Shown here: positions 8,007 through 17,084 of the stretch, piece by piece
Layout: each line of letters starts with the position of its first letter
Numbering within the stretch: the first letter of the stretch is position 1
The notes under the pieces: model-generated
The model's input: the letters and a program-made list of their open reading frames with translations, nothing else
The model's database searches: none
Told to the model about the DNA's origin: nothing
Position numbers and translations under genes: made by a program
DNA from: an uncultured bacterium
GTDB lineage: Bacteria; Pseudomonadota; Gammaproteobacteria; Burkholderiales; Burkholderiaceae_C
DNA length: 47,232 nt
NCBI GenBank assembly: GCA_903830565.1
Contig: CAIKUF010000246.1
Location: forward strand, 1 to 47,232
Direction of reading: 5' to 3'

Positions 8007-8978
8007 ATGAAGCGCTTTCTGACGACTTGCGTGCTGGTCGCGGCTGCTCACACGGCCCTGGCCGATTACCCGGACAAGCCGATCAGCATCGTCGTGCCCT
8101 TTACGGCCGGCGGGCCAACCGACAAGGTGGCACGCGACTTGGCCGAGGCGCTTCGCAAGCCGCTGGGCGGGGCGACGATCGTGATCGACAACGTCGGCGG
8201 TGCGGGCGGCACGCTCGGCGCGACCAAAGTCGCCCGGGCCGCGCCGGACGGCTATACGCTGTTGCTGCACCACATTGGCCTGAGCACCGCGCCCGCCCTG
8301 TACCGCAACATGCAGTACAAGACGCTCGACGACTTCGAGTACCTCGGCATGATCAACGAGGTGCCGATGACGTTGATCGGCAAGCCGTCGCTGCCGGCGG
8401 AGAACTACGCCGAGCTGGCCAAGTGGATAGACGCCAACAAGGGCAAGATCAACCTCGCCAATGCAGGCCTGGGCGCGGCTTCGCACCTGTGCGGCCTGCT
8501 GTTCATGAGCGCCATCAAGATCGACATGCAGACCGTGCCCTACAAGGGCACCGCCCCGGCCATGACCGACCTGCTGGGCGGGCAGGTCGATCTGATGTGC
8601 GACCAGAGCACCAACACGACGAGCCAGATTGAGGGCGGCAAGGTCAAGGCCTACGCGGTAACGACGGCCAAGCGCTTGACGACACCGGCGCTGGCCAAGC
8701 TGCCGACGCTGGACGAAGCTGGGTTGAAGGGCTTCAACGTGAGCGTCTGGCACGGCCTGTACGCACCGAAGGGGACGCCCAAGCCGGTGCTCGACAAGCT
8801 CAACGCGGCATTGAGGACGGCGCTCAAGGACCCCGAATTCATGAAGCGCGAAGAAGCGTTGGGCGCTGTAATCATCACCGACGGTCGCCTGGGCGGCGCC
8901 GAGCACAAGAGGTTCGTCGAGGGCGAGATCAACAAGTGGGCACCGATCATCAAAGCCGCCGGGCAGTATGCCGACTAG
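8007..8978 (+). CDS. Tripartite tricarboxylate transporter-type binding protein (TctC/Bug)
   Basis: 323 aa with signal peptide MKRFLTTCVLVAAAHTALA. The mature protein opens DYPDKPISIVVPFTAGGPTDKVARDLAEAL, the hallmark start of Bug/TctC periplasmic proteins, followed by VIDNVGGAGGTLGATKVARAAPDGYTLL, the conserved ligand-pocket loops. The family binds carboxylates (tricarboxylates, aromatic acids, amino acids). ATG 8007 has ggaggt 7 bases upstream, a strong site. No tctA or tctB membrane gene is adjacent: this is an orphan, as is common in Burkholderiales, where such genes outnumber the transporters. The ligand is unknown. Confidence 0.9.
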   Translation: MKRFLTTCVLVAAAHTALADYPDKPISIVVPFTAGGPTDKVARDLAEALRKPLGGATIVIDNVGGAGGTLGATKVARAAPDGYTLLLHHIGLSTAPALYRNMQYKTLDDFEYLGMINEVPMTLIGKPSLPAENYAELAKWIDANKGKINLANAGLGAASHLCGLLFMSAIKIDMQTVPYKGTAPAMTDLLGGQVDLMCDQSTNTTSQIEGGKVKAYAVTTAKRLTTPALAKLPTLDEAGLKGFNVSVWHGLYAPKGTPKPVLDKLNAALRTALKDPEFMKREEALGAVIITDGRLGGAEHKRFVEGEINKWAPIIKAAGQYAD

Positions 8979-9004
8979 GGACAGGGTCTGTGCCCGCGCA
9001 CGGA

Positions 9005-9068
9005 CTCTCGCCTCAGGAGGGGCCCGAGCTCCGCGAGGGCGCGTCCTGCAAGGCGACTGAGGCGAGAG
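9005..9068. terminator. Long inverted repeat between convergent tctC-type gene and dtd
   Basis: Arms ctctcgcctcag (9005-9016) and ctgaggcgagag (9057-9068) pair perfectly over 12 bp around a 40-nt loop that itself can fold (gccc/gggc). It lies between two convergent stops, the position expected for a shared bidirectional terminator, although no T-tract follows. Confidence 0.5.
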
Positions 9069-9071
9069 CGC

Positions 9072-9515
9072 TCAGTTGCGGATCGCGATCGGAATCGTCA
9101 CCGGCCCGTCGTTGACGAGATGCACCTGCATCGAGGCGCCGAATTCGCCGCAGGCCACCGGCGCGTGCTGCGCGCGCGCCGACGAGACGACACGCTCGTA
9201 GAGTCTGCGCCCGAGTTCGGGCGGCGCTGCGCCGGTGAAGCTTGGGCGGTTGCCACCCGACACGTCGGCCGCGAGCGTGAACTGGCTGACGACCAGCAGG
9301 CCGCCGCCCACGTCGACCAAGCTCAGGTTCATCTTGCCCGCGGCGTCGCCGAAGATGCGCAGCTTGAGCAGCTTGGCGACGAGCTTGTCGGCCGTCGCAT
9401 CGTCGTCGGCCGGCTCGGCGCACACGAGCACCAGCAGGCCGGTGCCGATCGCACCGACCGTCGTGCCGGCGATCTCGACATGCGCCTGGGCGACGCGCTG
9501 CACGAGCGCGATCAA
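9072..9515 (-). CDS. dtd: D-aminoacyl-tRNA (D-tyrosyl-tRNA) deacylase
   Basis: 147 aa, the family size. The enzyme hydrolyses D-amino acids mischarged on tRNA and so guards translational chirality. Diagnostic motifs are [10 protein letters not shown] (residues 75-84, with the SQFTL element) and NDGPVTI (135-141, the GPVT cis-proline loop), plus GNRPSF (88-93). The start is a TTG at 9515, preceded by gaggga at 6-base spacing; the TTGA sequence overlaps the stop of the CDF gene by 4 bp, so translation is probably coupled. Its sequence [15 protein letters not shown] aligns with the usual MIALLQRVSRA start. It lies in a group with tyrS, a sensible link because Dtd corrects TyrRS errors. Confidence 0.93.
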   Translation of the reverse strand: MIALVQRVAQAHVEIAGTTVGAIGTGLLVLVCAEPADDDATADKLVAKLLKLRIFGDAAGKMNLSLVDVGGGLLVVSQFTLAADVSGGNRPSFTGAAPPELGRRLYERVVSSARAQHAPVACGEFGASMQVHLVNDGPVTIPIAIRN

Positions 9516-10402
9516 GTCGAGTCCCTCGGATCGTCGACGTGCGCTTCGACCTCCATCGGCAGCAACTGGATCGATGCCCGCAGGCCCGGCACTTCGCTCA
9601 TCAGCGCCTGCTCGACGTCGGTGCGCAGCGCGGCGGCGCGGCGCAATGTCCATCCCGAGGGCATGTGCATGTGCACGTCGACGAAGCGGCGCTGCCCCGC
9701 ACGGCGCGTCACCAGGTGGTCGAAGCGGATGGCGTTGTGCGCGAACTGCGCCAGCGTTCGGTCGATCTGCTCCCTCACTTGCGGCTCGACAGCGCTGTCC
9801 ATCAGGCCGTCGATCGAGCGCAGCGCGAGGTGCCCGCCTTCGCGCAGGATGTTCAGGGCGACGCCGATGGCCAGCACCGGGTCCAGCCACAGCCAGCCGG
9901 TGATCGGCACGAGCATCAGGCCGGCGACCACTCCCACCGACGTCCAGACATCCGTGAACAGATGGCGTGCATCGGCTTCGAGGACGATGGAGCGATGCTC
10001 GCGTGATGCGATCATCATTCGCCAAGCCAGCAGACCGTTCAGCGCCGAGCTCAGCAGCGCCAGTGCCAAGCCCAGGCCCAGTGACTCGAGCGGCTGAGGA
10101 TCGGCGAAACGGTGTGCCGCGGCCCAGATGATGCCGGCTGCGGCGCCGACGATCAGCAGCCCTTCGAATCCGCTCGAGAAGTACTCGGCCTTGGTGTGGC
10201 CGAACGGATGGTCGTCGTCCGCCGGACGCTCGGCGACGGTCACCATCGCGATCGCAAAAAGCGCCGAGGCGAGGTTGACGAAGGACTCCATGGCGTCGGA
10301 GAGCAGGCCCACCGACCCCGTGATCGACCACGCGAGCGTCTTCATCGCGATGGTGGCCACGGCCGCCACCACCGAGAGCTTCAGGAGTGTCTTGACTTGC
10401 AC
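9512..10402 (-). CDS. Cation diffusion facilitator (CDF) metal exporter
   Basis: 296 aa, typical for FieF-like CDF proteins, which exchange Zn, Fe, Mn or other divalent metals for protons across the inner membrane. About six membrane segments precede a cytoplasmic domain of about 85 aa. Metal-site motifs are visible in TM2 (SDAMESFVN, about residues 35-43) and TM5 ([12 protein letters not shown], about 143-154, HxxxD), and the TM2-TM3 loop is [13 protein letters not shown]. The cytoplasmic end has [13 protein letters not shown]. The start is GTG 10402 preceded by gggagg. It lies 25 bp after tyrS and overlaps dtd. Metal specificity cannot be read reliably. Confidence 0.9.
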   Translation of the reverse strand: MQVKTLLKLSVVAAVATIAMKTLAWSITGSVGLLSDAMESFVNLASALFAIAMVTVAERPADDDHPFGHTKAEYFSSGFEGLLIVGAAAGIIWAAAHRFADPQPLESLGLGLALALLSSALNGLLAWRMMIASREHRSIVLEADARHLFTDVWTSVGVVAGLMLVPITGWLWLDPVLAIGVALNILREGGHLALRSIDGLMDSAVEPQVREQIDRTLAQFAHNAIRFDHLVTRRAGQRRFVDVHMHMPSGWTLRRAAALRTDVEQALMSEVPGLRASIQLLPMEVEAHVDDPRDST

Positions 10403-10427
10403 TGGCCCTCCCAGCGCATCCTGAACT

Positions 10428-11672
10428 TCACGCGCCCAGCGTCACGCGCGCAAAGCGGCGCTTGCCGACCTGCACGACGTAGGTGCCAGCGCCCAGCCGC
10501 AGGGCGCGGTCGCTGACCACCGAGCCGTCGATGCGCACGCCGCCGGCATCCACCAGCCGCAGCGCCTCGCTGCTCGACGGCGCAAGATTGGCCTGCTTGA
10601 GCAGGACGCCGATGCCCAGCGGCGCACCCGATAGCGCCACGGCATCGATCTCGTCGGGCACGCCGCCACGCGCGCGCAGCTCGAAGTCGCGCTCGGCGGC
10701 CTCCGCGGCAGCGGCGCTGTGAAAGCGCGTGCACAGCTCCTTCGCCAGCACGACCTTGGCCTCCTTCGGGTTGCGCCCCGCGGCGACTTCGGCCTCCAGC
10801 GCCTCGATCTCGCGCTCGGAGAGAAAGCTCAGCAGCCTGAAGTAACGCCACATCAGCGTGTCGCTGATGCTCAGCAGCTTGGCGAACATCGAGTTCGCGG
10901 GCTCGGAAATGCCGATGTAGTTGCCCTTGCTCTTGGACATCTTCAGGGCCCCGTCCAGCCCTTCGAGCAGCGGCATGGTCAGGATGCATTGCGGCTCCTG
11001 GCCGTACTCGGTCTGCAGCGTGCGGCCGACGAGCAGGTTGAACTTCTGGTCCGTGCCGCCGAGTTCGAGGTCGGACTTCAAGGCCACCGAGTCGTAGCCC
11101 TGCATCAGCGGGTAGAGGAACTCATGCACCGAGATCGGCGTGCCGGCGCGAAAGCGCTCGGCGAAGTCGTTGCGCTCCATCATCCGCGCCACCGTGTAGC
11201 GCGACGCAAGCTGAATCATGCCGCGCGCACCCAGCGGGTCGCTCCACTCCGAGTTGTAACGAATCTCAGTCCGGGCCGGGTCCAGCACCAGGCTGGCCTG
11301 CCGGTAGTAGGTCTGGGCGTTGGCTTCGATCTGCTCGCGGGTGAGCGGCGGGCGCGTGCTGTTGCGACCCGAGGGGTCGCCGATCATCGACGTGAAGTCC
11401 CCGATGAGAAAAATCACCGTGTGGCCCAGATCCTGCAGTTGGCGCAGCTTGTTGAGCACGACCGTGTGGCCGACGTGAATGTCGGGCGCCGTCGGATCCA
11501 GGCCGAGCTTGACGCGCAGCGGAATTCCGGTGGCTTCGGAGCGGGCGAGCTTGGCGAGCCAGTCGGCCTCGGGCAGGAGTTCCTCGCACCCGCGCAAGGT
11601 CACGGCCAACGCCTCGCGGACGTGGTCGGTGACGGGGTGGGGCAGTGGCGGCTTCGCAGCAGGCTCGGTCAT
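10428..11672 (-). CDS. tyrS: Tyrosyl-tRNA synthetase (KMSKS type)
   Basis: 414 aa class I synthetase attaching tyrosine to tRNA-Tyr. The HIGH-type motif is HVGH (residues 66-69), preceded by [27 protein letters not shown] (about 202-217) forms the tyrosine/tRNA pocket; the second signature is KMSKS (244-248). KMSKS, rather than the KFGKT of E. coli TyrS, and the extra-N-terminal length place it with the TyrZ-like bacterial group. The last about 65 residues form an S4-type RNA-binding domain ([40 protein letters not shown]). ATG 11672. Expressed leftward from the gap shared with the M23 gene, with the CDF gene and dtd following. Confidence 0.97.
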   Translation of the reverse strand: MTEPAAKPPLPHPVTDHVREALAVTLRGCEELLPEADWLAKLARSEATGIPLRVKLGLDPTAPDIHVGHTVVLNKLRQLQDLGHTVIFLIGDFTSMIGDPSGRNSTRPPLTREQIEANAQTYYRQASLVLDPARTEIRYNSEWSDPLGARGMIQLASRYTVARMMERNDFAERFRAGTPISVHEFLYPLMQGYDSVALKSDLELGGTDQKFNLLVGRTLQTEYGQEPQCILTMPLLEGLDGALKMSKSKGNYIGISEPANSMFAKLLSISDTLMWRYFRLLSFLSEREIEALEAEVAAGRNPKEAKVVLAKELCTRFHSAAAAEAAERDFELRARGGVPDEIDAVALSGAPLGIGVLLKQANLAPSSSEALRLVDAGGVRIDGSVVSDRALRLGAGTYVVQVGKRRFARVTLGA

Positions 11673-11739
11673 GGGGCAGTGGCAGGAATGGAAACGCTGA
11701 TCGAGATCAACAATGAGTCACCAATTGCGGGCATTCCCG

Positions 11740-11780
11740 TTGACTGAGACGGCTGCCGAGGCGGATATACTCCGCCTCGG
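11740..11780 (+). promoter_or_regulatory. Palindrome enclosing a -10-like hexamer, upstream of the M23 gene
   Basis: Arms ccgaggcgga (11756-11765) and tccgcctcgg (11771-11780) are perfect over 10 bp around tatac. TATACT (11766-11771) resembles a -10 box and TTGACT (11740-11745) a -35 box, but the spacer is 20 bp, longer than the normal 16-18. It could be a promoter with an operator over its -10, or a hairpin. The remaining 200 bp to the gene start (11781-11980) show no gene I recognise. Confidence 0.4.
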
Positions 11781-11980
11781 TCGCCACTGTCGGTGCGGCA
11801 GAACACTGATCTGCCTGACCGCGAGAGTCGACGTGCCGTTGGGGCCTATTGATTCTAGTGGATCGCCTGTTGTACAAAGCCAGCGAGACGGGTTCGACGC
11901 CCGCTCACCCATCAAGTCAACCTACCTGCGTGGCCGCACCGCACGCAGTCAGAGAAGGCGCTTTTGCGCTCGGATGCCCA

Positions 11981-13384
11981 TTGAATCGACTTGAAAATCT
12001 CGAGCGCGCAGCGACAACGGCATTGGCCCGATGCGAGCGCTTCGTGGCTCGTCATCCACGTGGCCTGACCGGCGCGCTGGCGTTCGCCATGGCGGGCTTC
12101 GCGGCCACCGCGTTCGGCATCGCCCCGCTCGTGGGCGATCCGTCAGATCTGCCGCAGCACCTGGTCAGTGAAACGGTACAGCCGGCCAATATCGATACCC
12201 AGCTCGAGTTGCTGGCCGAGCACGAACTCTCGCTCTACCGCAGTGACCTGACTCGCCGCAGCGACACCGCGGACAGCCTGCTGCGCCGCCTCAATGCCGA
12301 CGATGCCGAGTTTGCGCAATTCCTGCGCCGCGACCCGACCGCACGCAAGCTTCTCGACGGACGCCCCGGCAAGATGGTCCAGTTGCGCACGGGCTCGCAG
12401 GGCCGCGTCGAGGAGCTGATTGCGCGCTACCCGACCGACTCGGGCCAGCAGTTCAACACCCGATTCACACGCCTGGTCGTCAGCCGCTCAGGCGGCATGC
12501 TGCATGCGCGCGCCGAGACCGCCGCCCTGGAGTCGCAGGTTCGTCTGGGCAGCGGCACCGTCAACAGCTCGCTCTTCGCCGCCACCGACAGCGCGCACAT
12601 TCCGGACGCGATCGCGAGCCAGATGGTCGAGATGTTCTCGACCGAGATCGACTTCCACCGTGAACTTCGCAAGGGCGACAGCTTCACCGTCCTCTACGAA
12701 TCGCTGACCGCCGACGGCGAGCCCATCACCTGGGCCAACGGTGGCGAGATGACCGGCCGCGTGCTGGCGGCGGAGTTCGTGAACAATGGCCGCGCGCACT
12801 CGGCAGTGTGGTTCGCTGACCCCTCCTTCGGCGGCAAGGGCGCCTACTTCGGGCTCGACGGCCAGAGCAAGCGTCACGCCTTTCTCGGCAGCCCGCTGGC
12901 CTTCTCCCGCGTGACCTCGAGTTTCGGCATGCGCATGCACCCGATCATGCAGACCTGGCGCCAGCACCAGGGCGTTGACTATGGTGCTCCCAGCGGCACC
13001 CCGGTGCGCAGCGTCGGCGAAGGCTTCGTCGAGCTGGCCGGGTGGCAGAACGGCTATGGCAACGTGGTTCAGATCAAGCACAGCAACGACCGCATGACGA
13101 TCTACGCGCACCTGAGCCGTATCGACGTGAAGAAAGGCCAGCGCATCGACCAGGGCGTGCAGCTCGGGGCGGTCGGTGCCACCGGCTGGGCCACCGGGCC
13201 CCACCTGCACTTTGAGTTCAAGGTCAAGGGCCAGCAGCAGAATCCGCTGGCGATGGCCCAGGCATCGGAAGCCCTGGTCATTTCACCGGCAGCGAAGGCG
13301 CAGTTCACGCGCTTTGCCGAGCAGACGCGCAGCCAATTGCAGGTCGCGGCATCGATGGCCGGGAGGACCAGCTTCAGCGAGTGA
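11981..13384 (+). CDS. M23-family metallopeptidase (peptidoglycan endopeptidase)
   Basis: 467 aa from TTG 11981 (MNRLENLERA). The frame is open back to TTG 11849 and GTG 11858/11930, so up to 44 more residues are possible, but those read as low-complexity and family members start near this helix. One membrane anchor (GLTGALAFAMAGFAATAFGIAPLV, residues 28-51) is followed by a periplasmic LysM/OapA-like linker region and a LytM domain: zinc site HQGVDYG (H329, D333) and GPHLHFE (H408, H410), with H377 in YAHLSR. The zinc residues are intact, so it should be an active cross-link hydrolase rather than a degenerate EnvC/NlpD-type activator. A terminator and anmK follow, both fitting cell-wall turnover. 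Confidence 0.88.
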   Translation: MNRLENLERAATTALARCERFVARHPRGLTGALAFAMAGFAATAFGIAPLVGDPSDLPQHLVSETVQPANIDTQLELLAEHELSLYRSDLTRRSDTADSLLRRLNADDAEFAQFLRRDPTARKLLDGRPGKMVQLRTGSQGRVEELIARYPTDSGQQFNTRFTRLVVSRSGGMLHARAETAALESQVRLGSGTVNSSLFAATDSAHIPDAIASQMVEMFSTEIDFHRELRKGDSFTVLYESLTADGEPITWANGGEMTGRVLAAEFVNNGRAHSAVWFADPSFGGKGAYFGLDGQSKRHAFLGSPLAFSRVTSSFGMRMHPIMQTWRQHQGVDYGAPSGTPVRSVGEGFVELAGWQNGYGNVVQIKHSNDRMTIYAHLSRIDVKKGQRIDQGVQLGAVGATGWATGPHLHFEFKVKGQQQNPLAMAQASEALVISPAAKAQFTRFAEQTRSQLQVAASMAGRTSFSE

Positions 13385-13406
13385 ACATCGCCCGCTGATG
13401 CACTGC

Positions 13407-13438
13407 AAGAGCCCGCCCCACCGCGGGCTCTTTCGTTT
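13407..13438 (+). terminator. Intrinsic terminator after the M23 gene
   Basis: A 10-bp perfect stem, aagagcccgc/gcgggctctt (13407-13416 and 13423-13432), with a 6-nt loop, runs into tttcgttt. Classic Rho-independent form, 22 bp past the stop. Confidence 0.85.
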
Positions 13439-13471
13439 CCACCGCCTGCGCAAGCGCCGCACAATCCACCC

Positions 13472-14587
13472 ATGACGACGCTTTACATCGGCCTGATGTC
13501 GGGCACTTCGCTCGACGGCGTGGATGCGGTGCTGGCCGATCTTCCCGCGGGTGATGCAATGCGGGTGCTGGGTCACGCGAATCTGCCCTTGCCTGCACCG
13601 CTGCGCGCCGAGTTACTGGCGCTGAATGCGGCCGCCGACAACGAACTGCACCGCGCGGCTCTGGCGGCCAATGCGCTGTCGCGCCTCTACGCCGACGCGA
13701 TCACGCTGCTGCTGAAGTCGAGCGGCATGGCAGCGGCCGCAGTCCGCGCCGTGGGCGCGCATGGGCAGACCGTGCGCCACCGTCCGGGTGAATTCGACGG
13801 CAGCGGCTACACGCTGCAACTCCTGAACGCCGCGCTGCTCGCCGAGCTTTGCGGAATCGATGTCGTGGCCGACTTTCGCAGCCGCGACGTCGCCGCCGGC
13901 GGCCAGGGCGCGCCGCTCGTGCCTGCCTTTCATCGCGCGCTGTTCGCGCGTCCCACGGGGGCGGTGTGCGTGCTCAATCTGGGCGGCATCGCCAACCTGA
14001 CGGTGCTGGCAGCCGACGGCCTAACGCTTGGATTCGACTGCGGCCCGGCCAATGCGCTGATGGACCACTGGTGCGAGCGGCACACCGGGCGGCTCTTCGA
14101 CGATGCGGGCGCCTGGGCCGCAGGTGGCCGCGTGCTGCCGTCCTTGCTGGAGTCCATGCTGGCCGAGCCCTACTTCGCGCTGATGCCGCCGAAGAGTACC
14201 GGGCGAGACCTGTTCAACCCGCGCTGGCTGGAATCGCATCTCCATCGGCACCCCGGTTCACTCGCGCAGGATGTGCAAGCCACGCTTGCCGAATTGACGG
14301 CGCGCAGTTGCGCCGAGGCCGCATTGCGCCACGCCGGTGCGGCGCGCGAACTGCTGGTGTGCGGAGGCGGAGCGTTCAACGTGCACCTGATGGCCCGCCT
14401 CGCCGCCTTGCTGCCAACCTGGCGCGTACGAACGACCGCTGCCGTCGGGCTGCCCCCGACGCAGGTCGAAGCGGCGGCGTTCGCCTGGCTCGCCAGCGCG
14501 CATTGCGAGAGGCGCGCCGGCAACCTGCCGTCGGTCACCGGCGCCGCGGGAACGCGCGTGCTGGGCGCGCTCTACCCGGCCGCCTGA
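13472..14587 (+). CDS. anmK: Anhydro-N-acetylmuramic acid kinase
   Basis: 371 aa. AnmK phosphorylates and opens 1,6-anhydro-MurNAc released during peptidoglycan recycling, giving MurNAc-6-phosphate in the cytoplasm. The N-terminal phosphate-binding motif GLMSGTSLDGVD (residues 7-18) is diagnostic. Other family segments are GAHGQTVRHRPG (about 94-105), VADFRSRDVAAGGQGAPLVPAFH (about 131-153), LNLGGIANLTVL (about 169-180) and LLVCGGGAFNVHLMARL (about 294-310). Start ATG 13472 lies just after the terminator of the M23 gene, so it probably has its own promoter. In Burkholderiales anmK is commonly next to this M23 gene, tyrS and erpA, which supports the call. Confidence 0.95.
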   Translation: MTTLYIGLMSGTSLDGVDAVLADLPAGDAMRVLGHANLPLPAPLRAELLALNAAADNELHRAALAANALSRLYADAITLLLKSSGMAAAAVRAVGAHGQTVRHRPGEFDGSGYTLQLLNAALLAELCGIDVVADFRSRDVAAGGQGAPLVPAFHRALFARPTGAVCVLNLGGIANLTVLAADGLTLGFDCGPANALMDHWCERHTGRLFDDAGAWAAGGRVLPSLLESMLAEPYFALMPPKSTGRDLFNPRWLESHLHRHPGSLAQDVQATLAELTARSCAEAALRHAGAARELLVCGGGAFNVHLMARLAALLPTWRVRTTAAVGLPPTQVEAAAFAWLASAHCERRAGNLPSVTGAAGTRVLGALYPAA

Positions 14588-14595
14588 GGACGTGG

Positions 14596-14615
14596 AAAAG
14601 CCGCCCGCAGGCGGC
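14596..14615 (-). terminator. Intrinsic terminator for erpA
   Basis: Stem gccgcc/ggcggc (14600-14605 and 14610-14615) with a 4-nt loop. Read leftward it is followed by TTTT (the aaaa at 14596-14599). It lies between the convergent ends of anmK and erpA; rightward it lacks a T-run. Confidence 0.65.
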
Positions 14616-14635
14616 CGTTCCGACACCCGTGCAGA

Positions 14636-15010
14636 TCAGACCGAGAAGCTCGACCCGCAGCCGCAGGTCGTCGTCGCATTCGGATTCTTGATCACGAACT
14701 GGGCGCCTTCGAGGTCGTCCTTGTAGTCGATGACGGCGCCGACCAGGTATTGCAGGCTCATCGCATCGACGAGCAAGGTGACGCCGTTCTTGGCCATCTG
14801 CGTGTCATCGTCATTGACGACCTCGTCGAACGTGAAGCCGTACTGGAAACCCGAGCAGCCGCCACCCTGCACGAACACGCGCAACTTCAGCTCGGGGTTG
14901 CCCTCTTCGTCGACCAACTCCTTGACCTTCATCGACGCACTGTCGGTGAAGATGATCGGTGCCGGCGGTGCGTCGGCCAGGGCATCGAAGTTTTCCGTGA
15001 CTGCGTTCAT
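14636..15010 (-). CDS. erpA: Iron-sulfur cluster insertion protein ErpA
   Basis: 124 aa from ATG 15010 (aagga precedes it); a longer frame adds MFETQGRP without support. A-type carrier that delivers [4Fe-4S] clusters to target enzymes. The three ligand cysteines are present: Cys52 in [13 protein letters not shown] and Cys116 and Cys118 in TTCGCGSSF. The segment [31 protein letters not shown] is typical of ErpA rather than IscA, as is the acidic N-terminal extension. It is transcribed leftward, 90 bp after argC, with its own terminator. Confidence 0.95.
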   Translation of the reverse strand: MNAVTENFDALADAPPAPIIFTDSASMKVKELVDEEGNPELKLRVFVQGGGCSGFQYGFTFDEVVNDDDTQMAKNGVTLLVDAMSLQYLVGAVIDYKDDLEGAQFVIKNPNATTTCGCGSSFSV

Positions 15011-15100
15011 GGGTCGTCCTTGCGTTTCGAACACTGTTTCGATTATCCCTGCTTAGGCCAAGCCATGCTCGCGCCACCCTGCCGCCGGTGGTGGCTTGGC

Positions 15101-16153
15101 TCAGGGCAGCACGGGAACATGCGTCAGCCCAGTCGTTTCGGGCAGCCCGAACAGCAGGTTCATGCACTGCACCGCCTGCCCCGACGCGCCTTTGGTCAGG
15201 TTGTCCTCGACGACCAGCACCATCACGGTGTCGGGCGTCGGCTTGTGCACGGCGATGCGAGCGACATTGGACGCGCGCACCGAACGGGTTTCAGGCGTCG
15301 ATCCGGGCGGCATCACGTCGATAAAAGGCTCGCCACGGTAGAAGCCCTCGTAGAGCGTTTGCAGGTCAGCGGCCTGCCCTTGAGGCGTCAACCGTGCGTA
15401 GAGCGTCGAGTGGATGCCGCGAAGGATGGGCAGCAGGTGCGGAACGAAGAGGCAATGCACCGAAGCATCGTCGGGCGTAACGCCGGCGATGCGGCGCAGT
15501 TGCTCGTTGATCTCGGGCCCGTGGCGGTGACCCTTTACGCCGTAGGCCTTGAAGCTGTCGGCTGCCTCGGCGAACAGCGAGCCCACCTCGGCCTTGCGCC
15601 CGGCGCCGCTGACGCCCGAGGCGCAATTGGCGATCAGGTGCGCGGCGTCGATCAGCCCGCCTTCCTTCAGCAGCGGCGCGAAGCCGAGCTGCACGCTGGT
15701 CGGATAGCAGCCCGGGTTGCCGACCACGCGCGCCGTGCGCAGCGCTTCGCGGTTCAGTTCGGGCAGTCCGTAGACGGCCTCGCGCAGTACGTCCGGGCAG
15801 GTGTGGGCCATGCCGTACCAGCGCTCGAAGGTGGCTGTGTCCTGCAGGCGAAAGTCCGCTGCCAGGTCGATGACCTTCACGCCGGCGGCGAGCAACTCGG
15901 GCGCCTGCGCCATCGCCACGCCGTGCGGGGTGGCGAAGAAGACCACATCGCAATCTGCCAGGCGCGACTCGTCGGGCGTCGAGAAGGCCAGATCGACGCG
16001 GCCGCGCAGGCTCGGGTACATCTCGGCCACCGCCATGCCGGCTTCCTTGCGCGACGTGATGGCGGCGATCTTCGCCTGTGGATGCGTGGCCAGGATGCGC
16101 AGCAACTCCACCCCCGTGTAGCCGGTGCCGCCAACGATGCCGATCTTGATCAT
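15101..16153 (-). CDS. argC: N-acetyl-gamma-glutamyl-phosphate reductase
   Basis: 350 aa from ATG 16153; the adjoining ATG at 16156 is also possible (aagg lies 4 or 7 bases upstream). The enzyme reduces N-acetylglutamyl-5-phosphate with NADPH in arginine synthesis. The N-terminus [21 protein letters not shown] is a Rossmann GxxGxxG site, and GNPGCYPTS holds the catalytic Cys149. Later family segments are [12 protein letters not shown] and [20 protein letters not shown]. Length is as in other bacterial type-1 ArgC. It follows rplM-rpsI in the leftward strand after a terminator-like hairpin, so it probably has its own promoter in the 95-bp gap. Confidence 0.96.
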   Translation of the reverse strand: MIKIGIVGGTGYTGVELLRILATHPQAKIAAITSRKEAGMAVAEMYPSLRGRVDLAFSTPDESRLADCDVVFFATPHGVAMAQAPELLAAGVKVIDLAADFRLQDTATFERWYGMAHTCPDVLREAVYGLPELNREALRTARVVGNPGCYPTSVQLGFAPLLKEGGLIDAAHLIANCASGVSGAGRKAEVGSLFAEAADSFKAYGVKGHRHGPEINEQLRRIAGVTPDDASVHCLFVPHLLPILRGIHSTLYARLTPQGQAADLQTLYEGFYRGEPFIDVMPPGSTPETRSVRASNVARIAVHKPTPDTVMVLVVEDNLTKGASGQAVQCMNLLFGLPETTGLTHVPVLP

Positions 16154-16204
16154 CATCTGTCCTTTCGCTGCGGCGTCGATTGTAGAAGTCGGTCGCCCAA
16201 TGAA

Positions 16205-16229
16205 CGAAGGCCGCTGATCGCGGCCTTCG
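16205..16229 (-). terminator. Hairpin terminating the rplM-rpsI operon
   Basis: A 10-bp perfect stem, cgaaggccgc/gcggccttcg (16205-16214 and 16220-16229), with a 5-nt loop, lies 23 bp past the rpsI stop. Read leftward it continues ttcatt, only a weak U-tract. Confidence 0.6.
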
Positions 16230-16251
16230 GGATGCAAAGGAGGGGCGTCGA

Positions 16252-16644
16252 TCAGCGCTTGCTGAACTGCTTCCTGCGTCGCGCGCCGTGCAGACCAACC
16301 TTCTTGCGTTCGACTTCGCGCGCATCGCGCGTCACGAAGCCGGCGCGGCTAAGGTCGGGCTTGAGGGCCGCGTCGTAGTCGATCAGCGCCCGCGTGATGC
16401 CGTGGCGCACCGCGCCGGCCTGACCCGATTCGCCGCCGCCGCGCACGTTGATCTTGACGTCGAACGCGCCGTCGTTCTGAGTCAGCATCAGCGGCTGCTT
16501 GACGATCATGATCGAGGTCTGGCGGCCGAAGTACTCATCGACGGTCTTGCCGTTGACAAGGATCTGGCCAGTGCCCTTCTTCATGAACACGCGCGCCACC
16601 GAAGACTTGCGGCGGCCGGTTCCGTAGTTCCAATTTCCGATCAT
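16252..16644 (-). CDS. rpsI: 30S ribosomal protein S9
   Basis: 130 aa, exactly the S9 length, from ATG 16644 with gaggag 7 bases upstream (a GTG directly before it is not needed). The sequence starts [17 protein letters not shown], has [22 protein letters not shown] in the centre, and ends in the basic tail [12 protein letters not shown] that reaches the ribosomal P site. It follows rplM by 11 bp, the universal L13-S9 operon. Confidence 0.98.
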   Translation of the reverse strand: MIGNWNYGTGRRKSSVARVFMKKGTGQILVNGKTVDEYFGRQTSIMIVKQPLMLTQNDGAFDVKINVRGGGESGQAGAVRHGITRALIDYDAALKPDLSRAGFVTRDAREVERKKVGLHGARRRKQFSKR

Positions 16645-16655
16645 CACCGCGCTCC

Positions 16656-17084
16656 TCAGAGTTCCAGCACTTTGGGTTGCTGGGCAGTGTGCGGATGCGT
16701 GGCACCGGCGTACACCTTCAGCTTCTTGACCATCGCAAAACCGAGCGGGCCCTTGGGCAGCATGCCCTTGACGGCCTTCTCCAGCGCGCGGCCCGGATGC
16801 CTGGCCTGCATCTCCTTGAAGGTCGTTGCGCGGATGCCACCCGGATAGCCCGAGTGCCGGTAGTACACCTTGTCGGTGGCCTTGTTGCCGGTGACGCGGA
16901 TCTTGTCGGCGTTGACGATGACGATGAAATCGCCGGTATCGACGTGAGGCGTGTAGATGGCCTTGTGCTTGCCGCGCAAACGGAGTGCCACTTCGCTGGC
17001 AACACGTCCGAGCACCTTGTCGGTGGCGTCAATCACATACCACTCGTGCGTCACTTCGGCCGGCTTGGCGCTGAAGGTCTTCAT
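16656..17084 (-). CDS. rplM: 50S ribosomal protein L13
   Basis: 142 aa, standard L13 length, beginning [27 protein letters not shown] and containing [18 protein letters not shown] and [10 protein letters not shown], all diagnostic. It binds 23S rRNA early in assembly of the large subunit. It leads the rplM-rpsI operon. In E. coli L13 represses its own message through the leader; here a leader of about 200 nt with hairpins (17085-17303) would allow the same, but that is inference. Confidence 0.98.
   Translation of the reverse strand: MKTFSAKPAEVTHEWYVIDATDKVLGRVASEVALRLRGKHKAIYTPHVDTGDFIVIVNADKIRVTGNKATDKVYYRHSGYPGGIRATTFKEMQARHPGRALEKAVKGMLPKGPLGFAMVKKLKVYAGATHPHTAQQPKVLEL

Noticed and set aside
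11838-11870. tmRNA-like start (ggggcctattgattctag)
   Set aside because: The resemblance stops after a few bases; no tag-coding frame, pseudoknots or paired 3' end were found.
11890-11902. tRNA T-arm-like sequence (gggttcgacgccc) before the M23 gene
   Set aside because: No matching acceptor, D or anticodon arms can be drawn upstream, the T-loop ends in G rather than a pyrimidine, and no CCA-type end follows.
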